A stretch of DNA of 64,000 nucleotides, from the NCBI RefSeq assembly GCF_036499745.1, contig NZ_DASYDG010000002.1, positions 10,258 through 74,257 of the forward strand. Reading direction: 5' to 3'. The notes under the pieces are model-generated. The model searched no databases and was not told where the DNA came from. It saw only the letters and a program-made list of their open reading frames with translations. The DNA is from Pinirhizobacter sp036499745 (GTDB lineage: Bacteria; Pseudomonadota; Gammaproteobacteria; Xanthomonadales; Rhodanobacteraceae). A program made the translations under genes and the position numbers. Below are positions 1 to 9,342 of this stretch, one piece after another; the stretch's first letter is position 1, and the number at the start of each line of letters is the position of its first letter.

Positions 1-1
1 G

Positions 2-859
2 GACAAGTTCCTGGCCATCGCCAGCAAGCACGGCATCAAACCGATCTTCGTGCTGTTCGATTCATGCTGGGATCCGGAGCCGAAGCTTGGGCCCCAGCGG
101 CCACCGATCCCCGGCGTGCATAACTCCGGCTGGGTGCAAAGCCCCGGTGTGGCCATGACCGACCCTTCCCAGTACCCGCGCTTCGAAGCGTACGTGAAAG
201 ACATCGTCGGCCACTTCGCCAACGACAAGCGCATCCTTGCCTGGGACGTCTGGAACGAGCCGGATAACGCCGGTGGCGGCAACTACAAGCTGCGCGAGCC
301 AACGGATAAATTCAACCACGTGGCCACCCTGCTGCCCCAGGTATTCGCCTGGGCTCGCAGCGCCAAACCCACCCAACCGCTCACCAGCGGCCTGTGGCAC
401 GACGACGACTGGTCGCACATGTCCAAACTCAACGCCGTGGAGCGCACCCAGCTTGAGCAGTCGGACGTGATCAGCTTCCACAGCTACGACTGGCCTGAAG
501 TGTTCGCCGCGCGCGTAAAGCAGCTGCAGGGCTATGGCCGTCCGTTGATCTGCACCGAGTACATGGCGCGCGGCGTCGGCTCCACCATCGACGGCGTGCT
601 GCCTGTGGCCAAGAAGCTTGATGTAGGCATGGTGAACTGGGGCTTCGTCGACGGCCTCACGCAAACGAAATTCCCCTGGGATTCCTGGAAGAAACCCTAT
701 ACCGATGAACCGCCGGTGCTGTGGTTCCACGACCTGCTGCATCCCGATGGCACGCCCTACCGCCAGCGCGAAGCCGACATCCTGCGCTCCCTTTCACATG
801 CACCGCGTGGTGTGGTTCCGGCCGAGGACCAGATGTATCCCGTCGCACCCCGCAAGTAG
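2..859 (+). CDS. Clan-A glycoside hydrolase (GH5-like), 5' end missing
   Basis: The gene enters from the left edge; the frame is open from base 2 and 285 residues are visible. It looks like the catalytic TIM barrel of a retaining clan GH-A enzyme. A W-N-E-P motif (bases 251-262, Glu codon 257-259) matches the general acid/base, and C-T-E-Y (Glu codon 557-559) matches the nucleophile on a late strand. Further W-G-F and W-F-H segments would line the sugar cleft. The exact family (GH5, or a related cellulase/xylanase/mannanase group) cannot be fixed without the N-terminus. It stops 31 bases before the first TonB receptor and lies on the same strand as the arabinan locus, so it probably attacks a hemicellulose or pectin side chain. 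Substrate is inference. Confidence 0.75.
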   Translation, partial: DKFLAIASKHGIKPIFVLFDSCWDPEPKLGPQRPPIPGVHNSGWVQSPGVAMTDPSQYPRFEAYVKDIVGHFANDKRILAWDVWNEPDNAGGGNYKLREPTDKFNHVATLLPQVFAWARSAKPTQPLTSGLWHDDDWSHMSKLNAVERTQLEQSDVISFHSYDWPEVFAARVKQLQGYGRPLICTEYMARGVGSTIDGVLPVAKKLDVGMVNWGFVDGLTQTKFPWDSWKKPYTDEPPVLWFHDLLHPDGTPYRQREADILRSLSHAPRGVVPAEDQMYPVAPRK

Positions 860-890
860 GCACATTTCATCCCCGCACGCGAGAATCCCC

Positions 891-3707
891 ATGAACCGCG
901 CCCGTTTCCATACCACCCTGCTTGCCGCCATGGTCGCCGCCGCGCTCGCTCCAGCGGCGCATGCCGACGGACAGCCACCCGCTGGCGATCCGTTGCCAGC
1001 CTCGCCATCGACCCAGGCAGCACCCCCTTCACCGGCCGCGGTGAAGCCGGCGGCCAAGACCCAGGCGCAACGCGAGGCCGAAGCGCGGAACGCGGTGAAC
1101 CTGACCGGGGTGACGGTGACGCCGCTGCGCGACAGCCTGCAAAGCGCACAGTCGCTGAAGCAGAACTCGCGCATGGTGATGGATTCGATCGTGGCCGAGG
1201 ACATCGGCAAGCTGCCGGACAACAGCGTGGCCGACGCCCTGCAGCGCGTGACCGGCGTGCAGGTGGCCCAGGGCTTCCAGGGCGAGACCACCTCGGTGGT
1301 GATCCGCGGCCTGCCCAACGCAGTGACCACGCTCAATGGCCGTGAGCTTTTCAGCTCCGGTGGCCGCCAGTTCTCGTTCCAGGACCTGCCCGCCACCGCC
1401 GTCAGCGGCCTGGATGTGTATAAGTCCACCGATGCCACCATGGTCACCGGCGGCATCGCCGGCACGGTGGACATCCGCACCTTCCGCCCATTCGACTTCG
1501 ACGGCCTGAAGGTATCGGCCACCGCCAACGAGACCAACCAGAAATACGGTGCGCATACCGATCCATCGGCAAGCTTCCTGATCAGCGACCGCTGGAAGAC
1601 CGACGCTGGCGAGTTTGGCGCACTGCTGAACACCGGCATCAACACCTCGCACTACGACTACAACGTGGCGTATGTAGACTCGAACCTCACCCGCGTTTTG
1701 ACCGATGGCACGACCAATCCCGTGCGCGACGCCAATGGCAACCTGCTGGTGGCGAACAACCAGTACGGCGCGAATTACAACATCGGTTATCGCAAGCGTC
1801 CGGAAGCCAACTACGCCTTGCAGTGGAAGCCCAACGACCATACCGAGGTATACCTGGAGGGCCTGTATACCTGGATCTCCGACCGCTACAACCAGCCTTA
1901 TTATTTCTCCGGCCCGCAGAATGTGGTGGCGCCCTCGCAGTTCACCGCCAGCAGCCATTGCTTCCCGATCGGCGCGATGGATTCGCCCTACGCCGGCCAG
2001 ACCATCTGCCCGCTCACCAGCGCCCAGTTCACCGGCAACTATTACGCCGCCACGAGCACGCAGGCGCACGAAGACTGGGGCCACAACATCCAGAATTCGC
2101 TGGGCATCAAGTGGCACGGCGACAGCTTGAACCTGTCCTCGGATGTCACGCGTAATTCCGCCGATTACCAGAACCAGCGCTTCGTGATCGACACATACCT
2201 GGATGCCAAGACCCAGCCGCTCACCACGTATTACAACTACCCCAACACCTGGGGACTGGTGGGTAATCCGCAGCTCAATCCCGCCAACTACTTCCTCAAT
2301 GGCCTGTATCAACAATGGAACAACAACAAGGCCACGCAGACAGCCTGGCGCTTTGACGGCGATTGGTCATTTGACGCCGGCATCTTCAACTCGCTCGACT
2401 TCGGTGCGCGCTACGCCAACACCACCGCCAAGGCCACCGGCGCGCAGTTCGACCAGGCGCCGCCGGGCGGTGCTTACCTTGCCGACGGCTCGCCGAACCC
2501 GCAAAACAATGTACTTGGCCAGTTCGGCTCGTCCTATTTCTGCAACGTGCCCCGCACCGGCACGGTACCAGGCAGCGCCCTGACCGGCTGCTACAACTAC
2601 CTGATCGACAACAAGGACGCGCTGCGCGAGTACTACGGCCTGGCACCGGGCCACCTGGCAGCACAGCAAGGCCAGTTCTTCGACATCAACGAGAAAACGT
2701 ATTCGGTTTACGCCCAGCTCAACTACGGCGGCCAGATCGGCGACATGCCCTTCGACGGTGTGATCGGCACGCGCTTTGAGAAAACCAACCGCGACCTCAA
2801 CGCCTTCACCTACGACAGTGCTTCGGCCGCGTATTCACCCATAGGCCTTGGCACCAGCCAGAAGAATGCGCTGCCCAATGCCACCTTCAACCTGCATTTT
2901 CGTGACGACCTGCAGATGCGTTTGTCGGCCGGCAAGACACTGCAGTATCCAGACTTCACCCAGCTGAACCCGTCGCTGTCGCTGAGCCCACCTACCGCCA
3001 ATACCATCGCGACCGGCGCCGGCGGCAATGCGAACCTGAAGCCCACCAAGTCCAAGAGCTACGACGCCACGCTGGAGTGGTACTTCAGCCCCGTCGGCTC
3101 CCTCACCGGCGGCGTGTTCTATCACGACATCACCGGCTACATCGAAAACTACACCTTCGAGCAGAACATCGGCGGCATCAACTATTTGATCTCCGGACCA
3201 CAGAGTTCGGGTTCGGGACACCTGGAGGGCGCCGAACTTGCCTACCAGCAGTTCTTCGATTTCCTGCCCGGCGCTTTCAGTGGCCTGGGCCTGCAGGTGA
3301 ACTACACCTACATCGACAGTTCGCTCAGCACGCCGTCGATGACCGGCGACGGGTTCATCGAGGCATCGTTCCAGAATGTGTCGAAGAACAACGGCAACGT
3401 GGCACTGATGTACGAGAAGTACGGCCTCTCCGCCCGACTGGCCTACAACTATCGCAGCAAGTTCCCGGAATTCTTCCTGGCCGCATCCGGCGTGATCGGC
3501 AACAACGCGCAGATGTACGACAAGCCAGCCAACCAGGTCGATCTGTCCGTCAGCTACGACATCAGCAAGAACTTCACCGTGGTGTTGAACGCCACGAACC
3601 TCTTCGGCGCCAACTTCCATTCCTACGCGGGCAAGGGCACGACCATGCCGCAGGACTACCGCTACCAGGATAAGTCGGTGGGCCTGGGCGTGCGGTTCAA
3701 GCTGTAA
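891..3707 (+). CDS. TonB-dependent receptor, Xanthomonas/Caulobacter type (paralogue 1)
   Basis: Outer-membrane receptor of 938 residues for energised uptake of a large ligand, here probably an arabino-oligosaccharide. An N-terminal signal peptide (about residues 1-26, ending A-H-A-D) is followed by a plug domain at roughly 70-220, with conserved runs such as D-S-I-V-A-E-D-I-G-K-L-P-D-N-S-V-A-D-A-L and L-N-G-R-E. A long beta-barrel follows and ends in an aromatic/hydrophobic strand (V-R-F-K-L). The frame is open 186 bases further upstream, but ATG 891 is chosen because it gives the signal peptide and matches the start of the paralogue at 4921. It follows the glycoside hydrolase and precedes GH43, the usual arrangement of a carbohydrate utilisation locus. 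The ligand is inferred from context. Confidence 0.92.
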   Translation: MNRARFHTTLLAAMVAAALAPAAHADGQPPAGDPLPASPSTQAAPPSPAAVKPAAKTQAQREAEARNAVNLTGVTVTPLRDSLQSAQSLKQNSRMVMDSIVAEDIGKLPDNSVADALQRVTGVQVAQGFQGETTSVVIRGLPNAVTTLNGRELFSSGGRQFSFQDLPATAVSGLDVYKSTDATMVTGGIAGTVDIRTFRPFDFDGLKVSATANETNQKYGAHTDPSASFLISDRWKTDAGEFGALLNTGINTSHYDYNVAYVDSNLTRVLTDGTTNPVRDANGNLLVANNQYGANYNIGYRKRPEANYALQWKPNDHTEVYLEGLYTWISDRYNQPYYFSGPQNVVAPSQFTASSHCFPIGAMDSPYAGQTICPLTSAQFTGNYYAATSTQAHEDWGHNIQNSLGIKWHGDSLNLSSDVTRNSADYQNQRFVIDTYLDAKTQPLTTYYNYPNTWGLVGNPQLNPANYFLNGLYQQWNNNKATQTAWRFDGDWSFDAGIFNSLDFGARYANTTAKATGAQFDQAPPGGAYLADGSPNPQNNVLGQFGSSYFCNVPRTGTVPGSALTGCYNYLIDNKDALREYYGLAPGHLAAQQGQFFDINEKTYSVYAQLNYGGQIGDMPFDGVIGTRFEKTNRDLNAFTYDSASAAYSPIGLGTSQKNALPNATFNLHFRDDLQMRLSAGKTLQYPDFTQLNPSLSLSPPTANTIATGAGGNANLKPTKSKSYDATLEWYFSPVGSLTGGVFYHDITGYIENYTFEQNIGGINYLISGPQSSGSGHLEGAELAYQQFFDFLPGAFSGLGLQVNYTYIDSSLSTPSMTGDGFIEASFQNVSKNNGNVALMYEKYGLSARLAYNYRSKFPEFFLAASGVIGNNAQMYDKPANQVDLSVSYDISKNFTVVLNATNLFGANFHSYAGKGTTMPQDYRYQDKSVGLGVRFKL

Positions 3708-3744
3708 AGCAGGGCAAGACGACGCGAAGGGGCGTCAACGGACC

Positions 3745-4821
3745 ATGGCAATCAGCTGCACGACCACAGCATGGGGAAAGCGTCGAGGACTGACCCTCCT
3801 GGGCACGCTCGTGATTGCCTGTGCCAGCCATGCTGCTACGTTTACCAACCCCGTCTTTGTGGGCCAGGATCCCTACATCGAAGTGGTGGACGGGATCTAC
3901 TACTACAGCTCGTCCGGCTGTGGTATCGCCGATATTTGCGTGAAGCAGTCGCGCTCACTGACCGGCCTGGCGACGGCGCCCTGGCAGGCAGTGTGGAAAC
4001 ACGGCCCCGGCGACATCGTCAACAGCAAGGAAGTCTGGGCGCCTGAATTGCACTACATCGACGGCCGCTGGTACGCCTACTACGCGGCCGACGATGGCGA
4101 CAACGACCACCATCGCCTGTTCGTACTGGCTGCCGATAAATCCGGCCCGGCGCTGGGCAAGTTCCATGAAGCCGATACCGGCCTGACCCACGGGCAACTG
4201 AAGCTGTCCCCCGATCACTGGGGCATTGACCCCAACGTTTTTACCGCCGCCGATGGCAAGCGGTACCTGACATGGTCATGCACCAACCAGGCCGACAGTG
4301 CCTTTCCACAACGCATCTGCCTGGCGCGCCTGCGCGATGCAGTGACCGTGGATGGGTCAACCGTTTTACTGTCCACGCCGACCGAACCCTGGGAGACGCG
4401 TGACAAACCCATCCAGGAAGGGCCGGTGGGCTATGCGCGCAACGGCCGCACGTACATCACCTATTCCGGTAGCGCCAGCTGGATTCCCAACGACTACGCG
4501 GTGGGACTGCTGTCGCTCAAAGCCGGTGGCAATGCGCGTGACGCCGCTTCATGGTTGAAATCCGGCCCGATCTTCGATCACCACGGCACGGTCTACGGGC
4601 CGGGCTCGGTGGTGTTCGTGCCCTCGCCCGACGGCAAACAGCAGTGGAACGTCTACCACGCCATCGAACGCCTGGACTGCAAACCCAACGCTTATGCCTG
4701 CCGCGACATCCGCATGCAGCCCATGCACTTCGACGCGCACGGCGCCCCGGTACTTGGCGTGCCGATCGACGCCGGCGTGCCCATGGGCCTGCCTTCCGGC
4801 GAGAAAGCCGCCCCACGTTAG
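3745..4821 (+). CDS. Exported GH43 arabinosidase/arabinanase
   Basis: A 358-residue glycoside hydrolase with an N-terminal signal peptide (about 1-30, ending A-S-H-A). The five-bladed propeller of GH43 is indicated by the three acidic residues in their usual settings: base Asp42 in G-Q-D-P, pKa-modulating Asp162 in W-G-I-D-P, and acid Glu225 in Q-E-G-P. W-A-P-E-L-H near residues 98-103 is the common GH43 strand motif. Family members release alpha-L-arabinofuranose or cut alpha-1,5-arabinan by inversion; arabinofuranosidase versus endo-arabinanase cannot be decided here. It starts 37 bases after receptor 1 and ends 99 bases before receptor 2, so the three genes look co-transcribed. Confidence 0.88.
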   Translation: MAISCTTTAWGKRRGLTLLGTLVIACASHAATFTNPVFVGQDPYIEVVDGIYYYSSSGCGIADICVKQSRSLTGLATAPWQAVWKHGPGDIVNSKEVWAPELHYIDGRWYAYYAADDGDNDHHRLFVLAADKSGPALGKFHEADTGLTHGQLKLSPDHWGIDPNVFTAADGKRYLTWSCTNQADSAFPQRICLARLRDAVTVDGSTVLLSTPTEPWETRDKPIQEGPVGYARNGRTYITYSGSASWIPNDYAVGLLSLKAGGNARDAASWLKSGPIFDHHGTVYGPGSVVFVPSPDGKQQWNVYHAIERLDCKPNAYACRDIRMQPMHFDAHGAPVLGVPIDAGVPMGLPSGEKAAPR

Positions 4822-4920
4822 CTAAAGCCAAACCCCGGCACACCCGGACACCCCAGGCCCGCAGGTATTCCATCCACCCACATCACAAGCCGCACGAAAT
4901 TCTCTGAGGGGAGAATCCAC

Positions 4921-7728
4921 ATGAACCGCATAAGCATCCAGACCACCCTGCTCGCCACCATGATCGCCGCGGCGCTGGCACCAGCCGCCCATGCCGGCGA
5001 CCAGCCGCCTGCAACGGACACCACCCAGGCCGCCAACCAGACCACGCCGGGTGCTCCGTCCAGCACTACAGCGCCTGTGAAGAACAAGACCCAGGCCGAG
5101 CGCGAGGCGGAAGCGAAGAATGCGATCAACCTTTCCGGGGTGACGGTGACCCCGGTGCGCGACAGCTTGCAGAGCGCGCAGTCGCTGAAACAGAACGCGC
5201 GCATGGTGGTGGATTCCATCGTGGCCGAGGACATCGGCAAGCTGCCGGACAACAGCGTGGCCGATGCCCTGCAGCGCATCACCGGCGTGCAGGTAGCCCA
5301 GGGCTTCCAGGGCGAGACCTCAAGCGTGGTGATCCGCGGCCTGCCCAACGTGATCACCACCTTGAACGGCCGCGAAATTTTCTCAGGCGTAGGCCGTGCC
5401 TTCGCCTTCCAGAATTTGCCCGCTACCGCGGTGAAAACCGTGTCGGTGTACAAGAGCAGCGAAGCCAGCCTGATCGACGGCGGCATCGCCGGCCTGGTGG
5501 ACATGCAGCTGTACCGCCCGCTCGACTTCGACGGCTCGAAGGTCGCTGCCACCATCAACGAAACGCACAGCCACTACGCCGACCACAACGATCCCACCGG
5601 CAGCGTGCTGCTGTCCAACCGCTGGCACACCGATGCCGGTGATTTCGGCGCCCTGATCAACGCCGGCTACAGCAGGCAGCACTACGACTACAACGCGGTG
5701 TGGGGGGACTTTCCCAAAGTGCTCACCGACGGCACGGGCACGCCGATGCGAACCTCCGCCGGTAATTTGATCTCCGCGCCCAATGGTTTCGGCGCCGACT
5801 ACAACATCGGCGACCGCAAGCGCGAGGAAGCCAACTACGCCCTGCAATGGAAGCCCAACGACCAGACGGAGTTCTACGCCGAAGGTTTGTACGACTGGGA
5901 TTCAGACCAGTACAACCAGCCGTTCTACTTCAGCTTCCCGGTGGGCTCGGTGACACCCTCGGCGCTGACCGTGGGCAACAACTGCTACCCGAACCAGCTC
6001 GGCGGATCACCGTTCTACGGCCAGACCATCTGCGACGCCACCAGCGGCACCTGGACGGGCAATACCTACGCCGCCACCAGCACCCAGGCCCACCAGGAAC
6101 ATGGCCACGACATCCAGAACTCGCTCGGCGCGAAGTGGCATAACGACCGCTGGAACCTGTCCACCGATTTCTCGTGGAACTCCACCTCGTTCCATGAAGA
6201 CACCTTCATCATCGATACCTTCCTGAAGGCGCCTGTGACCACCATCTGGAGCGGCAACCAGGGTAACCGCGCCAACTGGCTGATCGGCAACAACGCCCAG
6301 CTGGACCCGGCCAACTACTATTTGAATGGCCTGTTCCAGGACTGGAACGACCAGCAGGCCAGTCAGTTCGCCTGGCGCGCCGACGGTACCTTCGACTTCC
6401 AGAACGACTTCTTCCAGTACGCCGACTTCGGCGTGCGCTACTCCGACCACAAGGCCGAATACCACGGCAGCGTGGACATCTCCACCGCGCCCCCGGGCGG
6501 CACGGGCGCCATTTCGGACAACCCGAACCCGGCCAACCAGGTGATCGCGCGTTTCCCCAATGGCTATTTCTGCGACCAGCCGACCACCCCGGCGATCCCG
6601 GTGTCGTGGTTGTCGGGCTGCTACAACTATCTGGTCGACAACAAGGGCGCGATCCGCAACCTGTATGGCCTGGACGCCGGCCAGCCCGGCGAGGACAACG
6701 GCCGCTTCTACCAGATCAAGGAGCACGCGTACGCCGCGTACTTCCAGGTCGGCTACGGCAACACGCTGTTCGGCCTGCCCTTCGACGGCCTGGCCGGCAT
6801 CCGCATGGAGCGCACGCAGCGCCGCCTGAATGCGTACTCATACGACGCCGGCACCAACCTGTACTCGCCGATCGACGACGCCACCAACTCGCCGGTGTAC
6901 CTACCCAACTTCAGTTTCAACCTGCACTTCACCGACAACCTGCAGGCCCGCTTCGTGGCAGCCAAGACACTTACCTACCCGGACTTCGGCCAGCTGAACC
7001 CGTCGATTTCGCTCAACCCGCCCACGATCAACCGTGCCGGCGCCGCGGCCTCCGGCAACCCGGACTTAAAGCCCATCCGCTCCACCAACTACGACGCCTC
7101 GCTGGAATGGTACTTCGCTCCCGCCAGCTACCTGAGCGGCACGGTGTTCTACCGCGACATCAACGGCTACATCCAGAACTACATCACCGACGTCACCATC
7201 GGTGGCCTGCCTTACCAGCTGTCCTCGCCGCAGAGCGCAGGCTCCGGCCACCTGGACGGCGCGGAGGCGGCCTACCAGCAGTTCTTCGACTTCCTGCCCG
7301 AACCATTCAACGGCCTGGGTGTGCAGTTGAACTACACCTATATCGAAGGCTCCACGCGCTCGCCGCAGTTCATCGGTGGCCCGGTGGTGGTATCGCCGCT
7401 GCAGAATGTCTCGCGCAACAACGGCAACGCCGTGCTGATCTATGAGAAGTATGGCTGGTCCGCGCGCCTGGCCTACAACTACCGCAGCCGCTTCGTCGAC
7501 GGCTTCAATGCACCGAACGTGGCCGGCGTGCTGGACGAGGTCACCCCCGCCAACCAGACCGACTTCTCGCTGTCGTACGACTTCAACAAGTACCTGACGG
7601 GTGTGTTCAACGCCACGAACATCTTCGGTGCGAACTTCCACAACTACTTTGGCGACGGCACCACCCGCCCGCGTGATATCCGTTACCAGGATCGCACCGT
7701 GGGCGTCGGCCTGCGCCTGAAGCTTTGA
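4921..7728 (+). CDS. TonB-dependent receptor, Xanthomonas/Caulobacter type (paralogue 2)
   Basis: A 935-residue outer-membrane receptor closely related to the one at 891-3707. The signal peptide (A-L-A-P-A-A-H-A-G near residue 25) and plug are nearly the same, and long runs such as V-A-Q-G-F-Q-G-E-T, L-N-G-R-E and Y-Q-Q-F-F-D-F-L-P recur. Barrel strands and loops between residues about 220 and 620 differ more, where ligand-contacting loops would lie. A good Shine-Dalgarno (GAGGGGAG at about 4906-4913) precedes ATG 4921. A strong terminator follows at 7741-7779. The likely role is uptake of a second arabinan-derived oligosaccharide; specificity is inference. Confidence 0.93.
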   Translation: MNRISIQTTLLATMIAAALAPAAHAGDQPPATDTTQAANQTTPGAPSSTTAPVKNKTQAEREAEAKNAINLSGVTVTPVRDSLQSAQSLKQNARMVVDSIVAEDIGKLPDNSVADALQRITGVQVAQGFQGETSSVVIRGLPNVITTLNGREIFSGVGRAFAFQNLPATAVKTVSVYKSSEASLIDGGIAGLVDMQLYRPLDFDGSKVAATINETHSHYADHNDPTGSVLLSNRWHTDAGDFGALINAGYSRQHYDYNAVWGDFPKVLTDGTGTPMRTSAGNLISAPNGFGADYNIGDRKREEANYALQWKPNDQTEFYAEGLYDWDSDQYNQPFYFSFPVGSVTPSALTVGNNCYPNQLGGSPFYGQTICDATSGTWTGNTYAATSTQAHQEHGHDIQNSLGAKWHNDRWNLSTDFSWNSTSFHEDTFIIDTFLKAPVTTIWSGNQGNRANWLIGNNAQLDPANYYLNGLFQDWNDQQASQFAWRADGTFDFQNDFFQYADFGVRYSDHKAEYHGSVDISTAPPGGTGAISDNPNPANQVIARFPNGYFCDQPTTPAIPVSWLSGCYNYLVDNKGAIRNLYGLDAGQPGEDNGRFYQIKEHAYAAYFQVGYGNTLFGLPFDGLAGIRMERTQRRLNAYSYDAGTNLYSPIDDATNSPVYLPNFSFNLHFTDNLQARFVAAKTLTYPDFGQLNPSISLNPPTINRAGAAASGNPDLKPIRSTNYDASLEWYFAPASYLSGTVFYRDINGYIQNYITDVTIGGLPYQLSSPQSAGSGHLDGAEAAYQQFFDFLPEPFNGLGVQLNYTYIEGSTRSPQFIGGPVVVSPLQNVSRNNGNAVLIYEKYGWSARLAYNYRSRFVDGFNAPNVAGVLDEVTPANQTDFSLSYDFNKYLTGVFNATNIFGANFHNYFGDGTTRPRDIRYQDRTVGVGLRLKL

Positions 7729-7740
7729 CGTTTCTCCCCT

Positions 7741-7779
7741 GGCGGCCGGCGGATCGCACCGCCGCGCCGCCTTTTTTTT
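7741..7779 (+). terminator. Rho-independent terminator between receptor 2 and the GH93-like gene
   Basis: Left arm GGCGGCCGGCGG (7741-7752), loop ATCGCA, right arm CCGCCGCGCCGCC (7759-7771) with one bulged base, then eight T (7772-7779). This is a classic intrinsic terminator on the + strand. It ends only 12 bases before ATG 7792, so the Shine-Dalgarno of the next gene abuts the T-run. Confidence 0.85.
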
Positions 7780-7791
7780 GAAGGAAGACGC

Positions 7792-9342
7792 ATGACACGC
7801 AAGGCATGGCTGGCCATGGGTATCGCCCTGGCGTTGGGTACGGCACAGGCGCAGGACGGGCGCGATGTGGCGACAGGCATTCACCTGGCACCGGGTACCG
7901 GCTACGTTTCGGTGGCGCGATTCGACGATGCACCAGGCAAGGATCCCAAACACCTGCTGATGGTGTTCGAACAGCACGGCATGGGCGGTATTCCGCTGTG
8001 GGAGAGCCGCGACGGCGGTGACCACTGGATGCACCTGATGGACATCACCGACCAGGCCCACAAGGGCAACGCAAAGTGGCAATTGCGCTGGCAACCCCAC
8101 CTGATGCGCATGCAGCGTGCCAGCGGCGGCCTGGCCGCCGGCACGCTGATCCTTTCGGCCAACGCCACCGGCAACGACGAGCACGACCACGTGGGCACGC
8201 AGGACCTCCAGGTGTACGCGTCCACCGATGACGGCAAGACCTGGACCTATCGCGGCTCGGTGATCAAGGGCGGCGGCAAGCCATCGGACAAGGACAACAA
8301 GGGCGTGTGGGAAACCAACATCCACGTGCTCGATGACGGCCGCATGGTGGCCTACTACTCGTCCGAGCAGCACAAGGCCGAAGGCTATAACCAGGTACTG
8401 GCTCATAAGCTGTCCACCGACGGCGGCAAGACCTGGGGCAAGGAAGTACTGGATGTGGCCATTCCCGGCGGCGTGGAGCGCCCGGGCATGGCCGTCGTCG
8501 AGCGCCTGGGTGACGGCCGCTACGCGATGACCTACGAGAACATCGACGGCCCGCAGAACGGCCAGGTGCAGATCAAGTTCAGCCGCGACGGCCTGGACTT
8601 CGGCGACCCGCAGCGCCATGGCGATCCGGTGATCACACAGTCCGGCGCCTGGCCGGCGGCCTGTCCGGTGATCCGCTGGTTCCCGGTGGGCGGACCTGAG
8701 GGCGTGATCGTGGTCCTGGCCGAACGCGCCGGTGGCGGTGGCGACGAAGGCGGCCGCGCCCTCTACTTCAACAACGCCTCCGGCCGTGGGCCGTGGTGGG
8801 AAGTGCGCGCACCGGTACAGAAGCTCACCGGAAATATCCACGCCGGCTGGACGCAAGCCTTGCTCCAGCGCGACGACGGCACGTTCCTGCATGTCACGTC
8901 TTCATCATCCCCACAGGATCCCTCGTCGGAGAAATCCAACGAGATCCTGTACAACTCAGCGCCGCTACGCTTCGACCGCTACGAGGCCGAGGACGCCGCC
9001 ATGACCGACGCCGTGCAGGTTCCCGACCGCCATGCGTCGAACCTGCGCAAGGCACGCCTGGGCGCAGGCTCGCAGGGGCGGCTGCGTTTCCAGATCAACA
9101 GCACGGCCGGCACCCATACCCTGCGGCTGGTCTTCGCCGACGTCGGCCTGGCCGCCACCCCGGCCCTGCGGGTGAACGGCGCGGTACAACCATCAACCAC
9201 CGGCCCGGCCCACGAGGCGGGCTGGAACGTGCTGACGGTGAAGGCGCCTCTGCTGGCGGGCTTCAACACGATCGACGTCGATGGTGCAGCCTACGTCCAG
9301 GACGTCGATTTCCTGCAGGTGGATGGTGATGACGCGCCTTGA
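7792..9342 (+). CDS. GH93-like exo-arabinanase (sialidase fold) with C-terminal CBM-like domain
   Basis: A 516-residue exported protein (signal peptide about 1-20, ending A-Q-A). Three Asp-boxes (S-x-D-x-G-x-x-W) at residues 72-79, 144-151 and 208-215 mark a six-bladed sialidase-type propeller. Glu174 (W-E-T-N) and Glu249 (Y-E-N) are plausible catalytic carboxylates as in GH93 exo-alpha-1,5-L-arabinanases, which release arabinobiose. Residues about 390-516 start with Y-E-A-E-D-A and resemble a CBM6/CBM35-type beta-sandwich for sugar binding. A Shine-Dalgarno (GAAGGAAG) precedes ATG 7792. The next GH43 gene overlaps its 3' end. Family GH93 is inferred from Asp-boxes and context; another BNR/sialidase-like exoglycosidase is possible. 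Confidence 0.78.
   Translation: MTRKAWLAMGIALALGTAQAQDGRDVATGIHLAPGTGYVSVARFDDAPGKDPKHLLMVFEQHGMGGIPLWESRDGGDHWMHLMDITDQAHKGNAKWQLRWQPHLMRMQRASGGLAAGTLILSANATGNDEHDHVGTQDLQVYASTDDGKTWTYRGSVIKGGGKPSDKDNKGVWETNIHVLDDGRMVAYYSSEQHKAEGYNQVLAHKLSTDGGKTWGKEVLDVAIPGGVERPGMAVVERLGDGRYAMTYENIDGPQNGQVQIKFSRDGLDFGDPQRHGDPVITQSGAWPAACPVIRWFPVGGPEGVIVVLAERAGGGGDEGGRALYFNNASGRGPWWEVRAPVQKLTGNIHAGWTQALLQRDDGTFLHVTSSSSPQDPSSEKSNEILYNSAPLRFDRYEAEDAAMTDAVQVPDRHASNLRKARLGAGSQGRLRFQINSTAGTHTLRLVFADVGLAATPALRVNGAVQPSTTGPAHEAGWNVLTVKAPLLAGFNTIDVDGAAYVQDVDFLQVDGDDAP

Noticed and set aside
1029..2315. A 428-codon - strand frame inside the first receptor.
   Set aside because: Antisense shadow with no start signal or recognisable product.
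7066..8892. A 608-codon open frame on the - strand opposite the receptor and GH93-like genes.
   Set aside because: It mirrors two real genes, has no domain or start signal, and long antisense frames are expected at this GC content.
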